From Flavobacteriales bacterium (lineage in GTDB: Bacteria > Bacteroidota > Bacteroidia > Flavobacteriales_C > GCA-002722245), in assembly GCA_023251075.1 (NCBI GenBank), contig JAHEZM010000017.1, forward strand, positions 1 through 64,000: a stretch of DNA of 64,000 nucleotides, given 5' to 3'. Shown here one piece after another: positions 9,424-19,169 of this stretch (position 1 is the stretch's first letter; the number at the start of each line of letters is the position of its first letter). The notes under the pieces are model-generated. The model did not search any database. It saw only the letters and a list, made by a program, of their open reading frames with translations, and was not told the origin of the DNA. The position numbers and the translations under genes are program-made.

Positions 9424-9429
9424 CACTAA

Positions 9430-9515
9430 GACAATAGTTCCTTCGTTCCTTAGGATGACAAACAATACTCATCTATGCCCTGGTTGTCATCCTGAGGAAC
9501 GAAGGAACTATCGTC
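9430..9515. repeat. Palindromic repeat between trpB and trpA (GTCATCCTGAGG family)
   Basis: Arms 9430-9461 and 9484-9515 are near-perfect inverted copies containing AGTTCCTTCGTTCC and GGAACGAAGGAACT around a 22-base loop. The same family recurs at 50938-51042 with perfect arms. It starts 7 bases after the trpB stop and ends 16 bases before the trpA ATG. It has no following T-tract, so it is more likely a mobile palindromic repeat than a terminator. Confidence 0.8.
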
Positions 9516-9531
9516 CTAAACTTCAAGAATT

Positions 9532-10302
9532 ATGAATCGTTTAGACTCTCTTTTCCAAAAAAAGAAAAACAACATACTCTCTATTTTTATCACTGCAGGA
9601 TTTCCAAAGTTGAATGATACTGCATCTATAGTAAAACAATTACAAGCGTCAGGTGCTGATTTTATTGAATTGGGAATTCCTTTTTCTGATCCCTTGGCCG
9701 ATGGTCCGGTAATTCAGGATAGCAGTACAGTGGCTTTGGCCAATGGTATGACTTTAAAATTGCTTTTACAGCAGTTACGCGAAATCAGAAAAGAAGTGAA
9801 TATTCCCATCTTACTAATGGGTTATATCAACCCTGTTTTGCAGTATGGAATTGAGAAATTCGCGAAAGATGCCAGTGAAGCCGGAGCTGATGGAATTATC
9901 ATTCCTGATTTACCGATGCAGCAATATTTAGAAGAATATAAAAGTACTTTCGATCAGTACAATTTGAAAAATATTTTTTTGGTAACTCCTCAAACTACAG
10001 AAGAAAGAATTCGCTATATCGATACAAATTCCAATAGTTTTATTTATTTGGTTTCCTCCTCAAGTACTACTGGTAAAAAAACAGGAATTGATGGAGCGGA
10101 GGACTACTTATCACGCATTCAAAAAATGAATTTAAAATCGGCCACCGTAGTTGGATTCAATATTTCCAATCGCGATAGTTTTCAAAAGGCATGTAAATAT
10201 GCCAATGGGGCTATTATAGGGAGTGCATTTGTGAAAGCGGTGAGCAATTCAAATGATGTGGCGCAATCCACCAAAACTTTTGTGGATTCTATTTTGAATT
10301 AA
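9532..10302 (+). CDS. trpA: Tryptophan synthase alpha chain
   Basis: Cleaves indole-3-glycerol phosphate to indole, which is channelled to TrpB. The 256-residue barrel has the catalytic pair Glu46 (IELGIPFSDP) and Asp57 (DPLADGPVIQ), and the phosphate-binding VGFNISN and GAIIGSAFV. Last gene of the trp operon. Its final four bases overlap the stop of the convergent DUF4249 gene. Confidence 0.95.
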   Translation: MNRLDSLFQKKKNNILSIFITAGFPKLNDTASIVKQLQASGADFIELGIPFSDPLADGPVIQDSSTVALANGMTLKLLLQQLREIRKEVNIPILLMGYINPVLQYGIEKFAKDASEAGADGIIIPDLPMQQYLEEYKSTFDQYNLKNIFLVTPQTTEERIRYIDTNSNSFIYLVSSSSTTGKKTGIDGAEDYLSRIQKMNLKSATVVGFNISNRDSFQKACKYANGAIIGSAFVKAVSNSNDVAQSTKTFVDSILN

Positions 10303-11171
10303 GGTTTAATCATTATTTTTTGATTGTATTCTCCCATCACTATACCATAACCATTTTGTATATTGTTGTAAATTAACACTGCTTCTGCAAAGGGATTGTC
10401 CTGAGTGTTTTGGTATTTTTCCATCGACTCAGCGAAAAGTAGCTTATCTGTATTCAAGCATTTTATTTGCAATATTAAACTATCGGTAACATCAAGTTCA
10501 TGGAGATAGTAGCTTGTGTCAATTGATATTTTGATTTGAGCACTGTTACCGATGTTACTGGCGTAGGTTTTTAATTCTGTACTGCTCCAGAACCCCTCGC
10601 CATCATTGAATATGGGGCTGGTGCTAGTCAGAAAAAAACCTTCACTCATTTCATTTCCTTTATCAACAAGTGATATGACATAGCCTTGTCCTGAATTAAC
10701 TAGTTGATTTAAGGTAAATGTTATATCTCCACTTCTCTGTGAACTACCGTATTGATTGAAAGTAGAAATATTACTAGTGAGGTTGTTAATGGTGAAACAT
10801 TGTAATGGAACAACAGTGCTACCTTCTGCTTCTGTAAGATTAGCTGCTGATGCTTTTATTGTATATTTTTCTCCCGGTTTAATAATATGATTACCTGTAT
10901 AAGTATTGGCATAAGCGTAAAGCAGTGTATCTACCACTACATCGTTTTCCAAAAGATAAACTTTGGCATCTGTATAATTGGGAAAGCTTTTTGAGGTATA
11001 ACTCGATAAGCTACTACCAATATTTGCTGTAACAGTATCTCCAAGAATCAGATTTGCTGAAATTGTGATTTTAGAAGTGTGCTGGGGGACTTCAATTCCT
11101 GTGACAGTTTTTTGGCAACTATAAAGGAGGATGCAAAAAAGAAAAAAGGCAATAATATTTTTCATAATCAT
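10299..11171 (-). CDS. DUF4249-family outer-membrane lipoprotein
   Basis: A 290-residue protein with a lipoprotein signal ending in LLYSC (Cys19 if started at 11171). The body is beta-rich and matches the DUF4249 family, which is nearly always encoded beside a TonB receptor, as here, and is presumed to be its surface-exposed partner. The start is either 11171 or the ATG at 11165 two codons later; both keep the signal peptide. It begins four bases after the receptor's stop, so it is cotranscribed with it. Substrate unknown. Confidence 0.8.
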   Translation of the reverse strand: MIMKNIIAFFLFCILLYSCQKTVTGIEVPQHTSKITISANLILGDTVTANIGSSLSSYTSKSFPNYTDAKVYLLENDVVVDTLLYAYANTYTGNHIIKPGEKYTIKASAANLTEAEGSTVVPLQCFTINNLTSNISTFNQYGSSQRSGDITFTLNQLVNSGQGYVISLVDKGNEMSEGFFLTSTSPIFNDGEGFWSSTELKTYASNIGNSAQIKISIDTSYYLHELDVTDSLILQIKCLNTDKLLFAESMEKYQNTQDNPFAEAVLIYNNIQNGYGIVMGEYNQKIMIKP

Positions 11172-11175
11172 TTTA

Positions 11176-13491
11176 TTAAAATTTGAAGTTGTAGCTGAGG
11201 GAAGGAATTATAGGGAATAAACTCATTTGTTTGAGCGTACCCATATCGTTGTACAAGTAGAAAGCATTTTGGCGATTGTAAGCGTTGTAGGCTCCAAACA
11301 TCCAGGTTTGAAGTATATGTTTTTTTTGTTTTTTCACGGAGATGTTTACATCTAAACGGTGTGTTGCGGGCATTTTGAATCCGTTAATTGAATTGGGTTG
11401 ACTCACACTCGTGTATCCACTGCCATTAGCATTTGGAATTTGATATTGGTATTCTGGCAAAGTAACTGAATTTCCTGTGCCGTAAACCCAAGTTGCTGAA
11501 ATGGAAATTTTATCGGTAATATCGTACATAGCAACTATACTTATATCATTTCTTCTGTCGTATCTGTACGGAAACTCTTTTCCATGATTAATGTTGGTGA
11601 ACTGACGATTGGTCCATGATAAGGTATACCCCACCCATCCAGTGAGTTTTCCGTATTTTTTTTGAAATAAAAATTCAGCACCGTATGCATTTCCTTTTCC
11701 AACTTCTACCATGTCTTCCCAAGACTTATTAAAATTGAAATAAGTTGCGCCTTCTTTGTACATGATTACATTTTGCATTTGTTTGTAATATCCCTCCACG
11801 CTTAATTCAAATACTTGTTTTTTGATAGTAATTGGCCTTGCAATTCCCAGTGCAGCCTGCCATCCATATTGTGGAGGAATACGGTCGGTTGCCGGTACCC
11901 ATAAATCGGTTGGCAGGCCTATCGTACTGGTGCTTAATAAATGCACATATTGTCGCATCCAGGTGTATGAAGCTTTTAATGCGGTTTTCGAATCCAATAA
12001 ATAACGCACATTGGCGCGAGGTTCAATACTTGGAAAATATTTATCTCTTAATAATGCACCCGATAAATGCATTCCAATATTTGCTTTAATTCTATTGTTA
12101 ATTTTATAATCGTCTTCAATGTAAAGGTGAGATTCGTTCGAGAAAAATGGTTTTGGCCCAATAGCAGTATCATATTTACTGGTATTGTTTTCTTCTTTTA
12201 GAGTTAATACGCCAGTGGTAAAAGTGTGATAGGTATGGTTTGCCCCAAAGCGTATATAATGATTGGGATTGGGGGTGTAATCGAAATCTACTTTTGCCAT
12301 CCAGTCATAAATTCCCGACTGGTAATCTGCCGATGATTTTGTTGCGTTAACTGTACCTAAGTTGAACTCATAAGTACCGTTTACATCGAATTTATATCTT
12401 GAATAAATTAAGCTTGTATTCATGAATAATTTCGGGTTAATAATTCTGTTCCATCTGCCAGTAGCACACAAATTACCCCACCACAATTCATTTTTAATTT
12501 TCACGGTAGAAGATCCATAGGCTTCTTTCATGTAAAGTTTATCTTGCCCATTATAGGCACTTAAAAAGACTCTGTCTTTATCAGAGATTTTGTAATTTAT
12601 TTTGGCATTTAAATCATAGAAATAAATTCCGGTGGTAATTCCATCATTGGAAGCAGCAATAAAAGGTGCAGTAAGAATATCAAAATAAGTTCTTCTGGCC
12701 GAAATCATAAATGATGCTTTATTTTTAATGATGGGTCCTTCTATCATAAGTCGCGAAGCAATTAATCCAATGCTACCTTCTCCATGATATTCTTTCATGT
12801 TTCCTTCTTTCATACTGATGTCAACCACACTTGATAGCCTTCCTCCATAGCGTGCAGGGAAACCGCCTTTAATTAAAGTAACATTATTAATGGCATCGGG
12901 ATTAAAAGCGGAGAAGAATCCAAACAAATGTGATACGTTGTATAAAGGTGCCCCATCTAAAAGCATTAAATTTTGATCGGGTCCACCTCCTCTAACATAA
13001 AATCCTGCGCTACCTTCACTTCCGCCATGAACTCCGGGCAGCAATTGCAATGCTTTTATTAAATCGGGTTCTCCTAAAATGGAAGGTATTTTTTTTACGT
13101 CTTTGCCACTAATGCTAATGGTACTCATTTCCGTTGTTTCGTGAATTCTACTTTTGGTAGCAGTAATATTAACCTGATTTACAGATGTTGTTCTGCTTTC
13201 CAAATCAATATTCATTTTCATGTTTGTTGTTAACGTTGTGTCTATTTGTATATCGTTAAAGGAAATATGACTGATATTAATTACTACTTTTCCTTTAGGG
13301 AGAGTGAGAGAGTAGTAGCCATAATTATTGGAAGAGGTTCCTTTTCCGGAGATGGAGTCGATGATGGTGGCCCCTAAAATTTTCTCCCCGCTTTTACTGT
13401 CCTGAACATAACCACTAAATGTAAAATCCTGTGAATAGCTACGTAATGCACACAAAATGAAAAGCAGAATAAAATTGAATTTGAACTTCAT
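11176..13491 (-). CDS. TonB-dependent outer-membrane receptor with N-terminal carboxypeptidase-like domain
   Basis: A 771-residue receptor. A signal peptide ending near SYSQ is followed by a carboxypeptidase-regulatory-like domain (FSGYVQDSKSGEKILGATI), then a plug domain with FYVRGGGPDQNLMLLDGAPLYN and HLFGFFSAFNPDAINNVTLIKGG split across the plug, and a 22-strand-type barrel ending in aromatic residues (SYNFKF). It pairs with the downstream DUF4249 lipoprotein as a SusCD-like surface unit. The ligand cannot be told from sequence; no siderophore or polysaccharide genes are adjacent. Confidence 0.88.
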   Translation of the reverse strand: MKFKFNFILLFILCALRSYSQDFTFSGYVQDSKSGEKILGATIIDSISGKGTSSNNYGYYSLTLPKGKVVINISHISFNDIQIDTTLTTNMKMNIDLESRTTSVNQVNITATKSRIHETTEMSTISISGKDVKKIPSILGEPDLIKALQLLPGVHGGSEGSAGFYVRGGGPDQNLMLLDGAPLYNVSHLFGFFSAFNPDAINNVTLIKGGFPARYGGRLSSVVDISMKEGNMKEYHGEGSIGLIASRLMIEGPIIKNKASFMISARRTYFDILTAPFIAASNDGITTGIYFYDLNAKINYKISDKDRVFLSAYNGQDKLYMKEAYGSSTVKIKNELWWGNLCATGRWNRIINPKLFMNTSLIYSRYKFDVNGTYEFNLGTVNATKSSADYQSGIYDWMAKVDFDYTPNPNHYIRFGANHTYHTFTTGVLTLKEENNTSKYDTAIGPKPFFSNESHLYIEDDYKINNRIKANIGMHLSGALLRDKYFPSIEPRANVRYLLDSKTALKASYTWMRQYVHLLSTSTIGLPTDLWVPATDRIPPQYGWQAALGIARPITIKKQVFELSVEGYYKQMQNVIMYKEGATYFNFNKSWEDMVEVGKGNAYGAEFLFQKKYGKLTGWVGYTLSWTNRQFTNINHGKEFPYRYDRRNDISIVAMYDITDKISISATWVYGTGNSVTLPEYQYQIPNANGSGYTSVSQPNSINGFKMPATHRLDVNISVKKQKKHILQTWMFGAYNAYNRQNAFYLYNDMGTLKQMSLFPIIPSLSYNFKF

Positions 13492-13628
13492 TGATATTAG
13501 TATTATTGTAAATTTGGTGAACCCATCAAATTACAAGTTTCGACGGCAAGAACTTTTTTTTTTAGGTATTATTGCATCGAATTTTAAACAAAAATTAATT
13601 TTTATTTCGATCTGACCATATTCTATAA

Positions 13629-15632
13629 ATGCGCAATTTTATACTCTATATTATTCCCGTTGCGTTGTTGTTGGTGATTTTCGTGAATTTTTTTATTGGT
13701 GAACCAAAGTTTAATTCATTGGAGGAAGAAGAGATTCATTATTTGCAAAGCGAAGATTATGAAAAACAGGAACATTTTTATGGTGGCCTTTTACAAAAAG
13801 ATACTTTCAACATATATTATCATTTCAATTTAGTAACAGCCCATTTTAATCGCGATAATGAAGTGTCTCAGGAATTGGGTAAAAACATTAGTATTGCCGA
13901 TGATTCTGTACAAATTTATTATCGTTCATTTTTGCTGCGTTCCTCTATTATAGCACAGGATATGGGGCATTTTGGATTGGGCATGTATTATTATAAAACC
14001 GATCAGTTTGATTCGGCATACGCCAATTTCAAGCAAATTGTAAATCCCGAATTACCTTATTTAAATTATATGTTCGGTTGCGTTTTTATGCAAAACGATT
14101 CTTTGTTGGCTTCTCAGTATTTTGAAGATGAAATTGCCAATGATGGTTATTTGGAAGGCGCCTATAAGGGATTGATAGAACTAAATCTTGACAATATAGA
14201 TGAGCTGTATCGTTTGGCAACCAATGAGCATAGTTCTCCTTACATGAGTGTTTATGTGAAACGGAAAGTGTTTTTTAATAAGGGTGATTTGAGAGCTTAT
14301 TTTAAATCTATTTTTGAGCGTTTTCTTAAAGCGTTCAATGTATATGGGTTTGGTGGTGCCTTGCTTATTTTATTGGTTTGGCTAAATTATTTGGTGAAAT
14401 TAGATTTTTATCAAAAAGAGCGGTGGCGGCCTATAATCATCACTTTGTTTTTGGCAATGCCCTTTGCATTTCTAACTTCTTATTTCAGTGATTACCTGAA
14501 ATTTTCCTGGCATTTTACTTTGAATGGAGAGTTGCTGCACGATTTGTTTTATTGTGTAGTAGGTATTGGGTTGGTGGAAGAGATGATTAAAATTATTCCT
14601 TTTCTTTTGGTGCTCAAATGGGGGAAGGTAATTAAAGAACCTATTGATTATATTATTTACTCGTCTGTTTCGGCTTTGGGATTTGCCTTTATTGAAAATA
14701 TTTTCTACTTCGATTTAGGGGGCTTGCAACGTATTCAGGGAAGAGCAATTTCCGCAGTCATTATTCATTTATTCAATTCTTCTTTGATAGCTTATGCAAT
14801 GGTGTTGGGGAAATATATTCCTAAATATCAACAATGGAAAACATTTATTATAGGTTTGGCTGTGGTTGCTGTGTGGCACGGCTTTTATGATTTTTGGCTG
14901 ATCAATCAAACAGCAAGTAAGTTTAGCATGATTACTTTCTTTCAATTGCTGATAGGCATGTTTGTATGGTCGTCGATGATCAACAACTGCATGAACAATT
15001 CTTCGAATTTCGAACGATCGGAACATTACGATCCTAGAACTTTAAATGATTATTTACTTTACGGATTGTCTTTTGTTTTTATGTTTGAATACATTGTAGT
15101 GTCGTTGCAATATGGTGCATCCAGTGCCAATAAAATATTAATAAGCGATGCTTTACAGGGCTCATTTTTGTTGGTGTTTTTAACTTTTAGTTTAAGTAAA
15201 TTTGATATAATTAGGCATTATTGGGCGCCCATTTCATTTTGGGATTGGCATACTCTTATTAATAGTCATCGCATTCATCCGCAGTATTTCAATTTAAAAG
15301 AAATCATCGGCCAAAATATTGAAATTTCGGTGTTTCGTGAAGAGAGTTTATTGAAAGAGACCTTGCCGGTAAATGGGGTTATCCAATCTCGTGAATTGAT
15401 TTCGTGGGAAAAAGATTGGTATTTTGTGAAACTCAATAAGCCAATTCTAATTGGCGAAACTCAATACCATCAAATACTAATTAAGGCAAAAGAAATCAAT
15501 GAAATAATTTTATCAAAACCAAGGCAAATAGTCAATGTACGAGGGGTAAGCAATGAATTGCTTTTGTTCGAAAAAAAGAAAACAAAAACGGATTTTCCTT
15601 TCTTAGATTATGCAGTAATTTTCAAATGCTAA
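13629..15632 (+). CDS. PrsW-family intramembrane metalloprotease with large N- and C-terminal extensions
   Basis: A 667-residue membrane protein. The central region (about residues 220-460) has the PrsW/CAAX-type features: GLVEEMIK with the Glu-Glu pair, ALGFAFIENIFYF, HLFNSSLIAYAM and AVWHGFYDF, each in or near a transmembrane helix. An N-terminal signal-anchor is followed by a tetratricopeptide-like extracytoplasmic part (about 30-200). About 130 C-terminal residues after the last helices are unassigned. In Bacillus PrsW cleaves an anti-sigma factor; no such target gene is nearby here. Probably monocistronic, divergent from the TonB receptor. Confidence 0.75.
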   Translation: MRNFILYIIPVALLLVIFVNFFIGEPKFNSLEEEEIHYLQSEDYEKQEHFYGGLLQKDTFNIYYHFNLVTAHFNRDNEVSQELGKNISIADDSVQIYYRSFLLRSSIIAQDMGHFGLGMYYYKTDQFDSAYANFKQIVNPELPYLNYMFGCVFMQNDSLLASQYFEDEIANDGYLEGAYKGLIELNLDNIDELYRLATNEHSSPYMSVYVKRKVFFNKGDLRAYFKSIFERFLKAFNVYGFGGALLILLVWLNYLVKLDFYQKERWRPIIITLFLAMPFAFLTSYFSDYLKFSWHFTLNGELLHDLFYCVVGIGLVEEMIKIIPFLLVLKWGKVIKEPIDYIIYSSVSALGFAFIENIFYFDLGGLQRIQGRAISAVIIHLFNSSLIAYAMVLGKYIPKYQQWKTFIIGLAVVAVWHGFYDFWLINQTASKFSMITFFQLLIGMFVWSSMINNCMNNSSNFERSEHYDPRTLNDYLLYGLSFVFMFEYIVVSLQYGASSANKILISDALQGSFLLVFLTFSLSKFDIIRHYWAPISFWDWHTLINSHRIHPQYFNLKEIIGQNIEISVFREESLLKETLPVNGVIQSRELISWEKDWYFVKLNKPILIGETQYHQILIKAKEINEIILSKPRQIVNVRGVSNELLLFEKKKTKTDFPFLDYAVIFKC

Positions 15633-15739
15633 TTGTTTCCGAAAAAAACTTTCAAAAATTATTAACAGTCTTTTCAATACTTCGCCGAAAAACTCTATTT
15701 TCGTGCAAAATTTTTGCAAACAAATAATTACTTAATACA

Positions 15740-16804
15740 ATGGGCAAGATTAAATTAGAGTACATTTGGCTAGATGGTTACAAGCCAACTCAAAGTCTTC
15801 GTAGTAAGACTAAAATCGTTGACAGTTCTAAATTTTCAGGAAAACTGAAAGAATGTGATGTATGGTCATTCGACGGAAGTTCAACTGAACAAGCTGCCGG
15901 TGGATCATCTGACTTGCTTTTACGTCCTGTATTTATCTGTAAAGATCCTGCTAGAAAAGCAGCGTATTTGGTAATGTGTGATGTATTGAATTCAAACGGT
16001 ACTCCTCACCCTACTAACGGAAGAGCTACAATCGAAGATAACGACAATGATTTCTGGTTCGGTTTCGAACAAGAATATTTCTTGTGGGATAACGAAATCA
16101 ACAAACCTCTTGGTTTTCCAGTTAACGGATACCCATCTCCACAAGGTCCATACTACTGTTCAGTAGGAGCTAAAAATGCTTACGGTAGAGATATCGTTGA
16201 AGAGCATTTAGATCTTTGTATCGAAGCAGGTTTGAACATTGAAGGAATCAACGCTGAAGTTGCTGCCGGACAATGGGAATTCCAAATCTTTGCTAAAGGT
16301 GCTAAAGAAGCTGGTGACCAAATTTGGGTAGCTAGATATTTATTGGAAAGATGTGGTGAGAAATATGGTATTAGCATTAACTGGCATTGTAAACCACTAG
16401 GTGCTACCGACTGGAATGGTTCTGGTATGCATGCTAACTTCTCTAACACTGCGTTGAGAAGCTCGGGTAAAAAAGAAGTTTACGATGCAATTTGCCAGGC
16501 TTTTGCTCCGGTAGTTAAAGAACACATCGCTGTTTATGGTGCTGATAACCACTTAAGATTAACTGGTTTGCACGAAACTCAATCTATCGATAAATTCTCT
16601 TACGGTATTTCTGATAGAGGTGCTTCTATCCGTATTCCAATCGCTACAGTTGAAAATGGCTGGAAAGGTTGGTTGGAAGACAGAAGACCAAATTCTGCTG
16701 CAGATCCTTATAAAGTTGCTGCTAGAATTATCAAAACTGTTAAAACGGCAAAAATTACATCTAAAGCAGCTCCTGCAAAAAAAGCAGTTGCTAAGAAAAA
16801 GTAA
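15740..16804 (+). CDS. Glutamine synthetase, short type II-like form, with Lys/Ala-rich C-terminal tail
   Basis: ATP-dependent synthesis of glutamine from glutamate and ammonia. The 354-residue enzyme has the beta-grasp segment (LEYIWLDGYKPTQSLRSKT), the signature DVWSFDGSSTEQA, the metal-binding FGFEQEYFLWD, and the ATP/glutamate regions INAEVAAGQWEFQ and GSGMHANFSN. Length and motifs fit the eukaryote-like type II group rather than the large type III enzymes also common in Bacteroidota. The last 15 or so residues (SKAAPAKKAVAKKK) form a basic Lys/Ala tail not needed for catalysis and resembling the two proteins at 39.6-40.2 kb. Codon choice is smoother than in neighbouring genes, as for a highly expressed gene. 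Confidence 0.92.
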   Translation: MGKIKLEYIWLDGYKPTQSLRSKTKIVDSSKFSGKLKECDVWSFDGSSTEQAAGGSSDLLLRPVFICKDPARKAAYLVMCDVLNSNGTPHPTNGRATIEDNDNDFWFGFEQEYFLWDNEINKPLGFPVNGYPSPQGPYYCSVGAKNAYGRDIVEEHLDLCIEAGLNIEGINAEVAAGQWEFQIFAKGAKEAGDQIWVARYLLERCGEKYGISINWHCKPLGATDWNGSGMHANFSNTALRSSGKKEVYDAICQAFAPVVKEHIAVYGADNHLRLTGLHETQSIDKFSYGISDRGASIRIPIATVENGWKGWLEDRRPNSAADPYKVAARIIKTVKTAKITSKAAPAKKAVAKKK

Positions 16805-16825
16805 TAAGCTAGTTTATTCAAATAT

Positions 16826-16859
16826 AAAATCCCTCGGTGAACAACCGAGGGATTTTTTT
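16826..16859 (+). terminator. Intrinsic terminator after glutamine synthetase
   Basis: The stem AAAATCCCTCGGT/ACCGAGGGATTTT with a 5-base loop is followed by a T-run. It lies between convergent genes and can act in both directions. Confidence 0.9.
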
Positions 16860-16873
16860 ATATGACATTGCCC

Positions 16874-17749
16874 CTACGGGAGGAGAAATTCTTCAATGAA
16901 CTTTTTACTTCCTTCTTTATTTAAATGATCGGCATCCATTAACAGTTGATCGTAATTTGTTGAAGTTCTCCAGATCGTAATTTTTCTTTCGGCAGCCAAT
17001 CCTTTCATATTGGCTTTAAAAAATGCATTTATCTTTTCTTCGTATTGATGGTGAGTAGGTGTTTTAAAGAGAATGAGTGAAATATTATTTTTAGCACAAA
17101 AAACAATAATACTGTCGAGGTACATTACATTGATATTACTCACTAAAACACTGTCGCCAAAATTTTTGGTTAGTGTTTTTTCTATGTTTGTTTTATCATT
17201 ACTCCAATTGGGTTCTTCTGTGTAAGGGTTGTTTTTTGCATTTTTAAATCCCAATAAATCGTGGAAAAAAGATTTCTCATCTTTATGTAATTCTATTGGT
17301 ATTTGTACTTTTTTGGAATAATAGTAGTTTTTAATATAAGTACTGTGAAGATGTTTTTTGAAAAAATATTCAGGTGTTATTTTTCTATAGCGGTTAATCA
17401 TTTCAATAATTTTCTCCTCATCGTTTAAATTTCTTTCCCACACTTTTGCAAAGTTATGTTCACCAACACTTAGGTAAACTTTGTTGAGAAGAGAGTTGTT
17501 TTCTTTCAGTGCTTTTAATTTGAAATAGGTGAATGGGTAGAGTTCTGCGGTTTGGGCAAAGTTCGCTATTGAATCGTTTTTCAATGCATTGAAAGCAAAT
17601 AAAGCATGTGAGTCTCCCAAAATAACAGTGTTTTGTTTTTTAGTCAATTGTAAATAATTGTCCCCGCTATTTTCACTAATCCACCAATGAATAACAATTC
17701 CCTCCACTATTAAGAAAATCAATATCCATATGATGTTATACTTCTTCAC
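16874..17749 (-). CDS. Membrane-anchored protein with a GDSx motif, partner of the MBOAT acyltransferase
   Basis: A 291-residue protein with one N-terminal transmembrane segment (IIWILIFLIVEGIVIHWWI) and a GDSHALFAFN motif near residue 47 that recalls the SGNH/AlgJ/DltD-type proteins which accompany MBOAT transferases. A possible His partner is the Asp-x-x-His near the C-terminus (DADHLN). Its start overlaps the last base of the MBOAT gene, so the two are translationally coupled. Inference: it completes acyl transfer to an envelope or exported glycan. The acceptor is unknown. Confidence 0.6.
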   Translation of the reverse strand: MKKYNIIWILIFLIVEGIVIHWWISENSGDNYLQLTKKQNTVILGDSHALFAFNALKNDSIANFAQTAELYPFTYFKLKALKENNSLLNKVYLSVGEHNFAKVWERNLNDEEKIIEMINRYRKITPEYFFKKHLHSTYIKNYYYSKKVQIPIELHKDEKSFFHDLLGFKNAKNNPYTEEPNWSNDKTNIEKTLTKNFGDSVLVSNINVMYLDSIIVFCAKNNISLILFKTPTHHQYEEKINAFFKANMKGLAAERKITIWRTSTNYDQLLMDADHLNKEGSKKFIEEFLLP

Positions 17750-19128
17750 TAGAATTGAAAATAAATAAATTGTTCAGAAGAAAATACTCCAAAGAAATAC
17801 AATAAGTTGATGCAAATAAGCAATACTATTATTCTAAAAAAGGTAGAGCTGTTTTCGAAAAATAATTTGCTTTTAGTCCTCATCAAATAAATGTCGCAAA
17901 ACAAAAGAAAAGCAATGGATATAAAGCTGATAAGTAAATCGAGTTTAGTAAAGTTTTTAGTGAAGCCGGTAACTGGTCCTCCCTGTGTTAGTTGAGAAAA
18001 TGTCGTTATTGCATCGTGTATAGAATTGGCTTTGAAAAATATCCATAGTAGAGAAACTGCAATAAAAACAACAATACCTTTTAAGAAATTCATTCCTTTA
18101 TTTTGTGTTGGCGGAGGTGAAATAAAATGTTCAATAATCATTAAACTTCCATGCAGTAAACCCCAAAGTATGAAAGTCCAATTGGCGCCATGCCACAATC
18201 CACTTATCGCAAAAACAATTAAAATATTATAAGCGTATCTCCATGCTACAACTCTGTTTCCACCTAAGGGGAAATACACGTAATCTTTAAACCACGAGGA
18301 AAGAGAGATGTGCCAGCGGGTCCAGAATTCTTTTATAGAAGTAGAAAAATACGGACGATCAAAATTTTTCATTAAAGAAATACCAAAGCAAAGTGCTACA
18401 CCTGTTGCTATATCAGTATACCCTGAAAAGTCGCAATAAATTTGAAAACTGAAAAGTAGAGTAGAGAGCCATGAATCTCCACCGGTGTAGATTTCCGGAT
18501 TTTCAAAAAAGTGTGTCACAAAAATTCCTACGCGATCGGCAATGACCAGCTTTTTAAAAAATCCCCAAATCATTAAATTGCAACCCAGTACTAAGTTTTC
18601 ATATGTTACGGGGGTGTTTTTTCGCAGTTGAGGCAATAGAGTATAGGATCGTTCAATGGGGCCAGCTACCAATTGTGGAAAGAAAGAATGATACAAAGCA
18701 AAATATCCAAAATGTTTTTCTACAGGATGATTTCCTCTATACACATCAATAGTATAACCCAATGTTTGTAAAGTATAAAATGAAATCCCAACAGGTAAAA
18801 TAATATCAAATCCGATATCAAATCCTGCTTCCTTTTCGAAAAATGAAAAGTATTTAAAAAAGAAAATCGTAGCTAAATTACTTACGATACTAAGGGTGAG
18901 ATATAGTTTTCGTTGTTGTGTGTTTTTTGCGGAATCAATAGCAATTGCAAGGTAGTAAGCTAAAACAGTTGAACCGAATAAAAGAAAGAAATACCAAGGT
19001 TCGTAATAGGCGTAAAAGGCGTAGCTGGCTGCGAGTAATATCACCCATCTGTAATTTGCCGAAGCAAACTGATAGAGCAATAAAGCGATTGGAAGAAAAA
19101 TAAAAAAGTCGAGTGAGTTGAATAGCAT
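17749..19128 (-). CDS. MBOAT-family membrane-bound O-acyltransferase (AlgI/DltB-like)
   Basis: A 459-residue multi-spanning protein with the MBOAT core: PQLVAGPIERSYTLLPQL, YFSTSIKEFWTRWHISLSSW and the catalytic-His motif ISGLWHGANWTFILWGLLHG. These proteins move acyl groups across the membrane to alginate, teichoic acid or exopolysaccharide. The overlapping downstream gene with the GDS motif supports an AlgI-AlgJ-like pair. Its ATG at 19128 lies opposite the region just upstream of the divergent SGNH hydrolase gene. Confidence 0.88.
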   Translation of the reverse strand: MLFNSLDFFIFLPIALLLYQFASANYRWVILLAASYAFYAYYEPWYFFLLFGSTVLAYYLAIAIDSAKNTQQRKLYLTLSIVSNLATIFFFKYFSFFEKEAGFDIGFDIILPVGISFYTLQTLGYTIDVYRGNHPVEKHFGYFALYHSFFPQLVAGPIERSYTLLPQLRKNTPVTYENLVLGCNLMIWGFFKKLVIADRVGIFVTHFFENPEIYTGGDSWLSTLLFSFQIYCDFSGYTDIATGVALCFGISLMKNFDRPYFSTSIKEFWTRWHISLSSWFKDYVYFPLGGNRVVAWRYAYNILIVFAISGLWHGANWTFILWGLLHGSLMIIEHFISPPPTQNKGMNFLKGIVVFIAVSLLWIFFKANSIHDAITTFSQLTQGGPVTGFTKNFTKLDLLISFISIAFLLFCDIYLMRTKSKLFFENSSTFFRIIVLLICINLLYFFGVFSSEQFIYFQF

Positions 19129-19169
19129 TGCTGCGTATCTTTGTAGTAAATGTATTAAATTGCAAGCAG

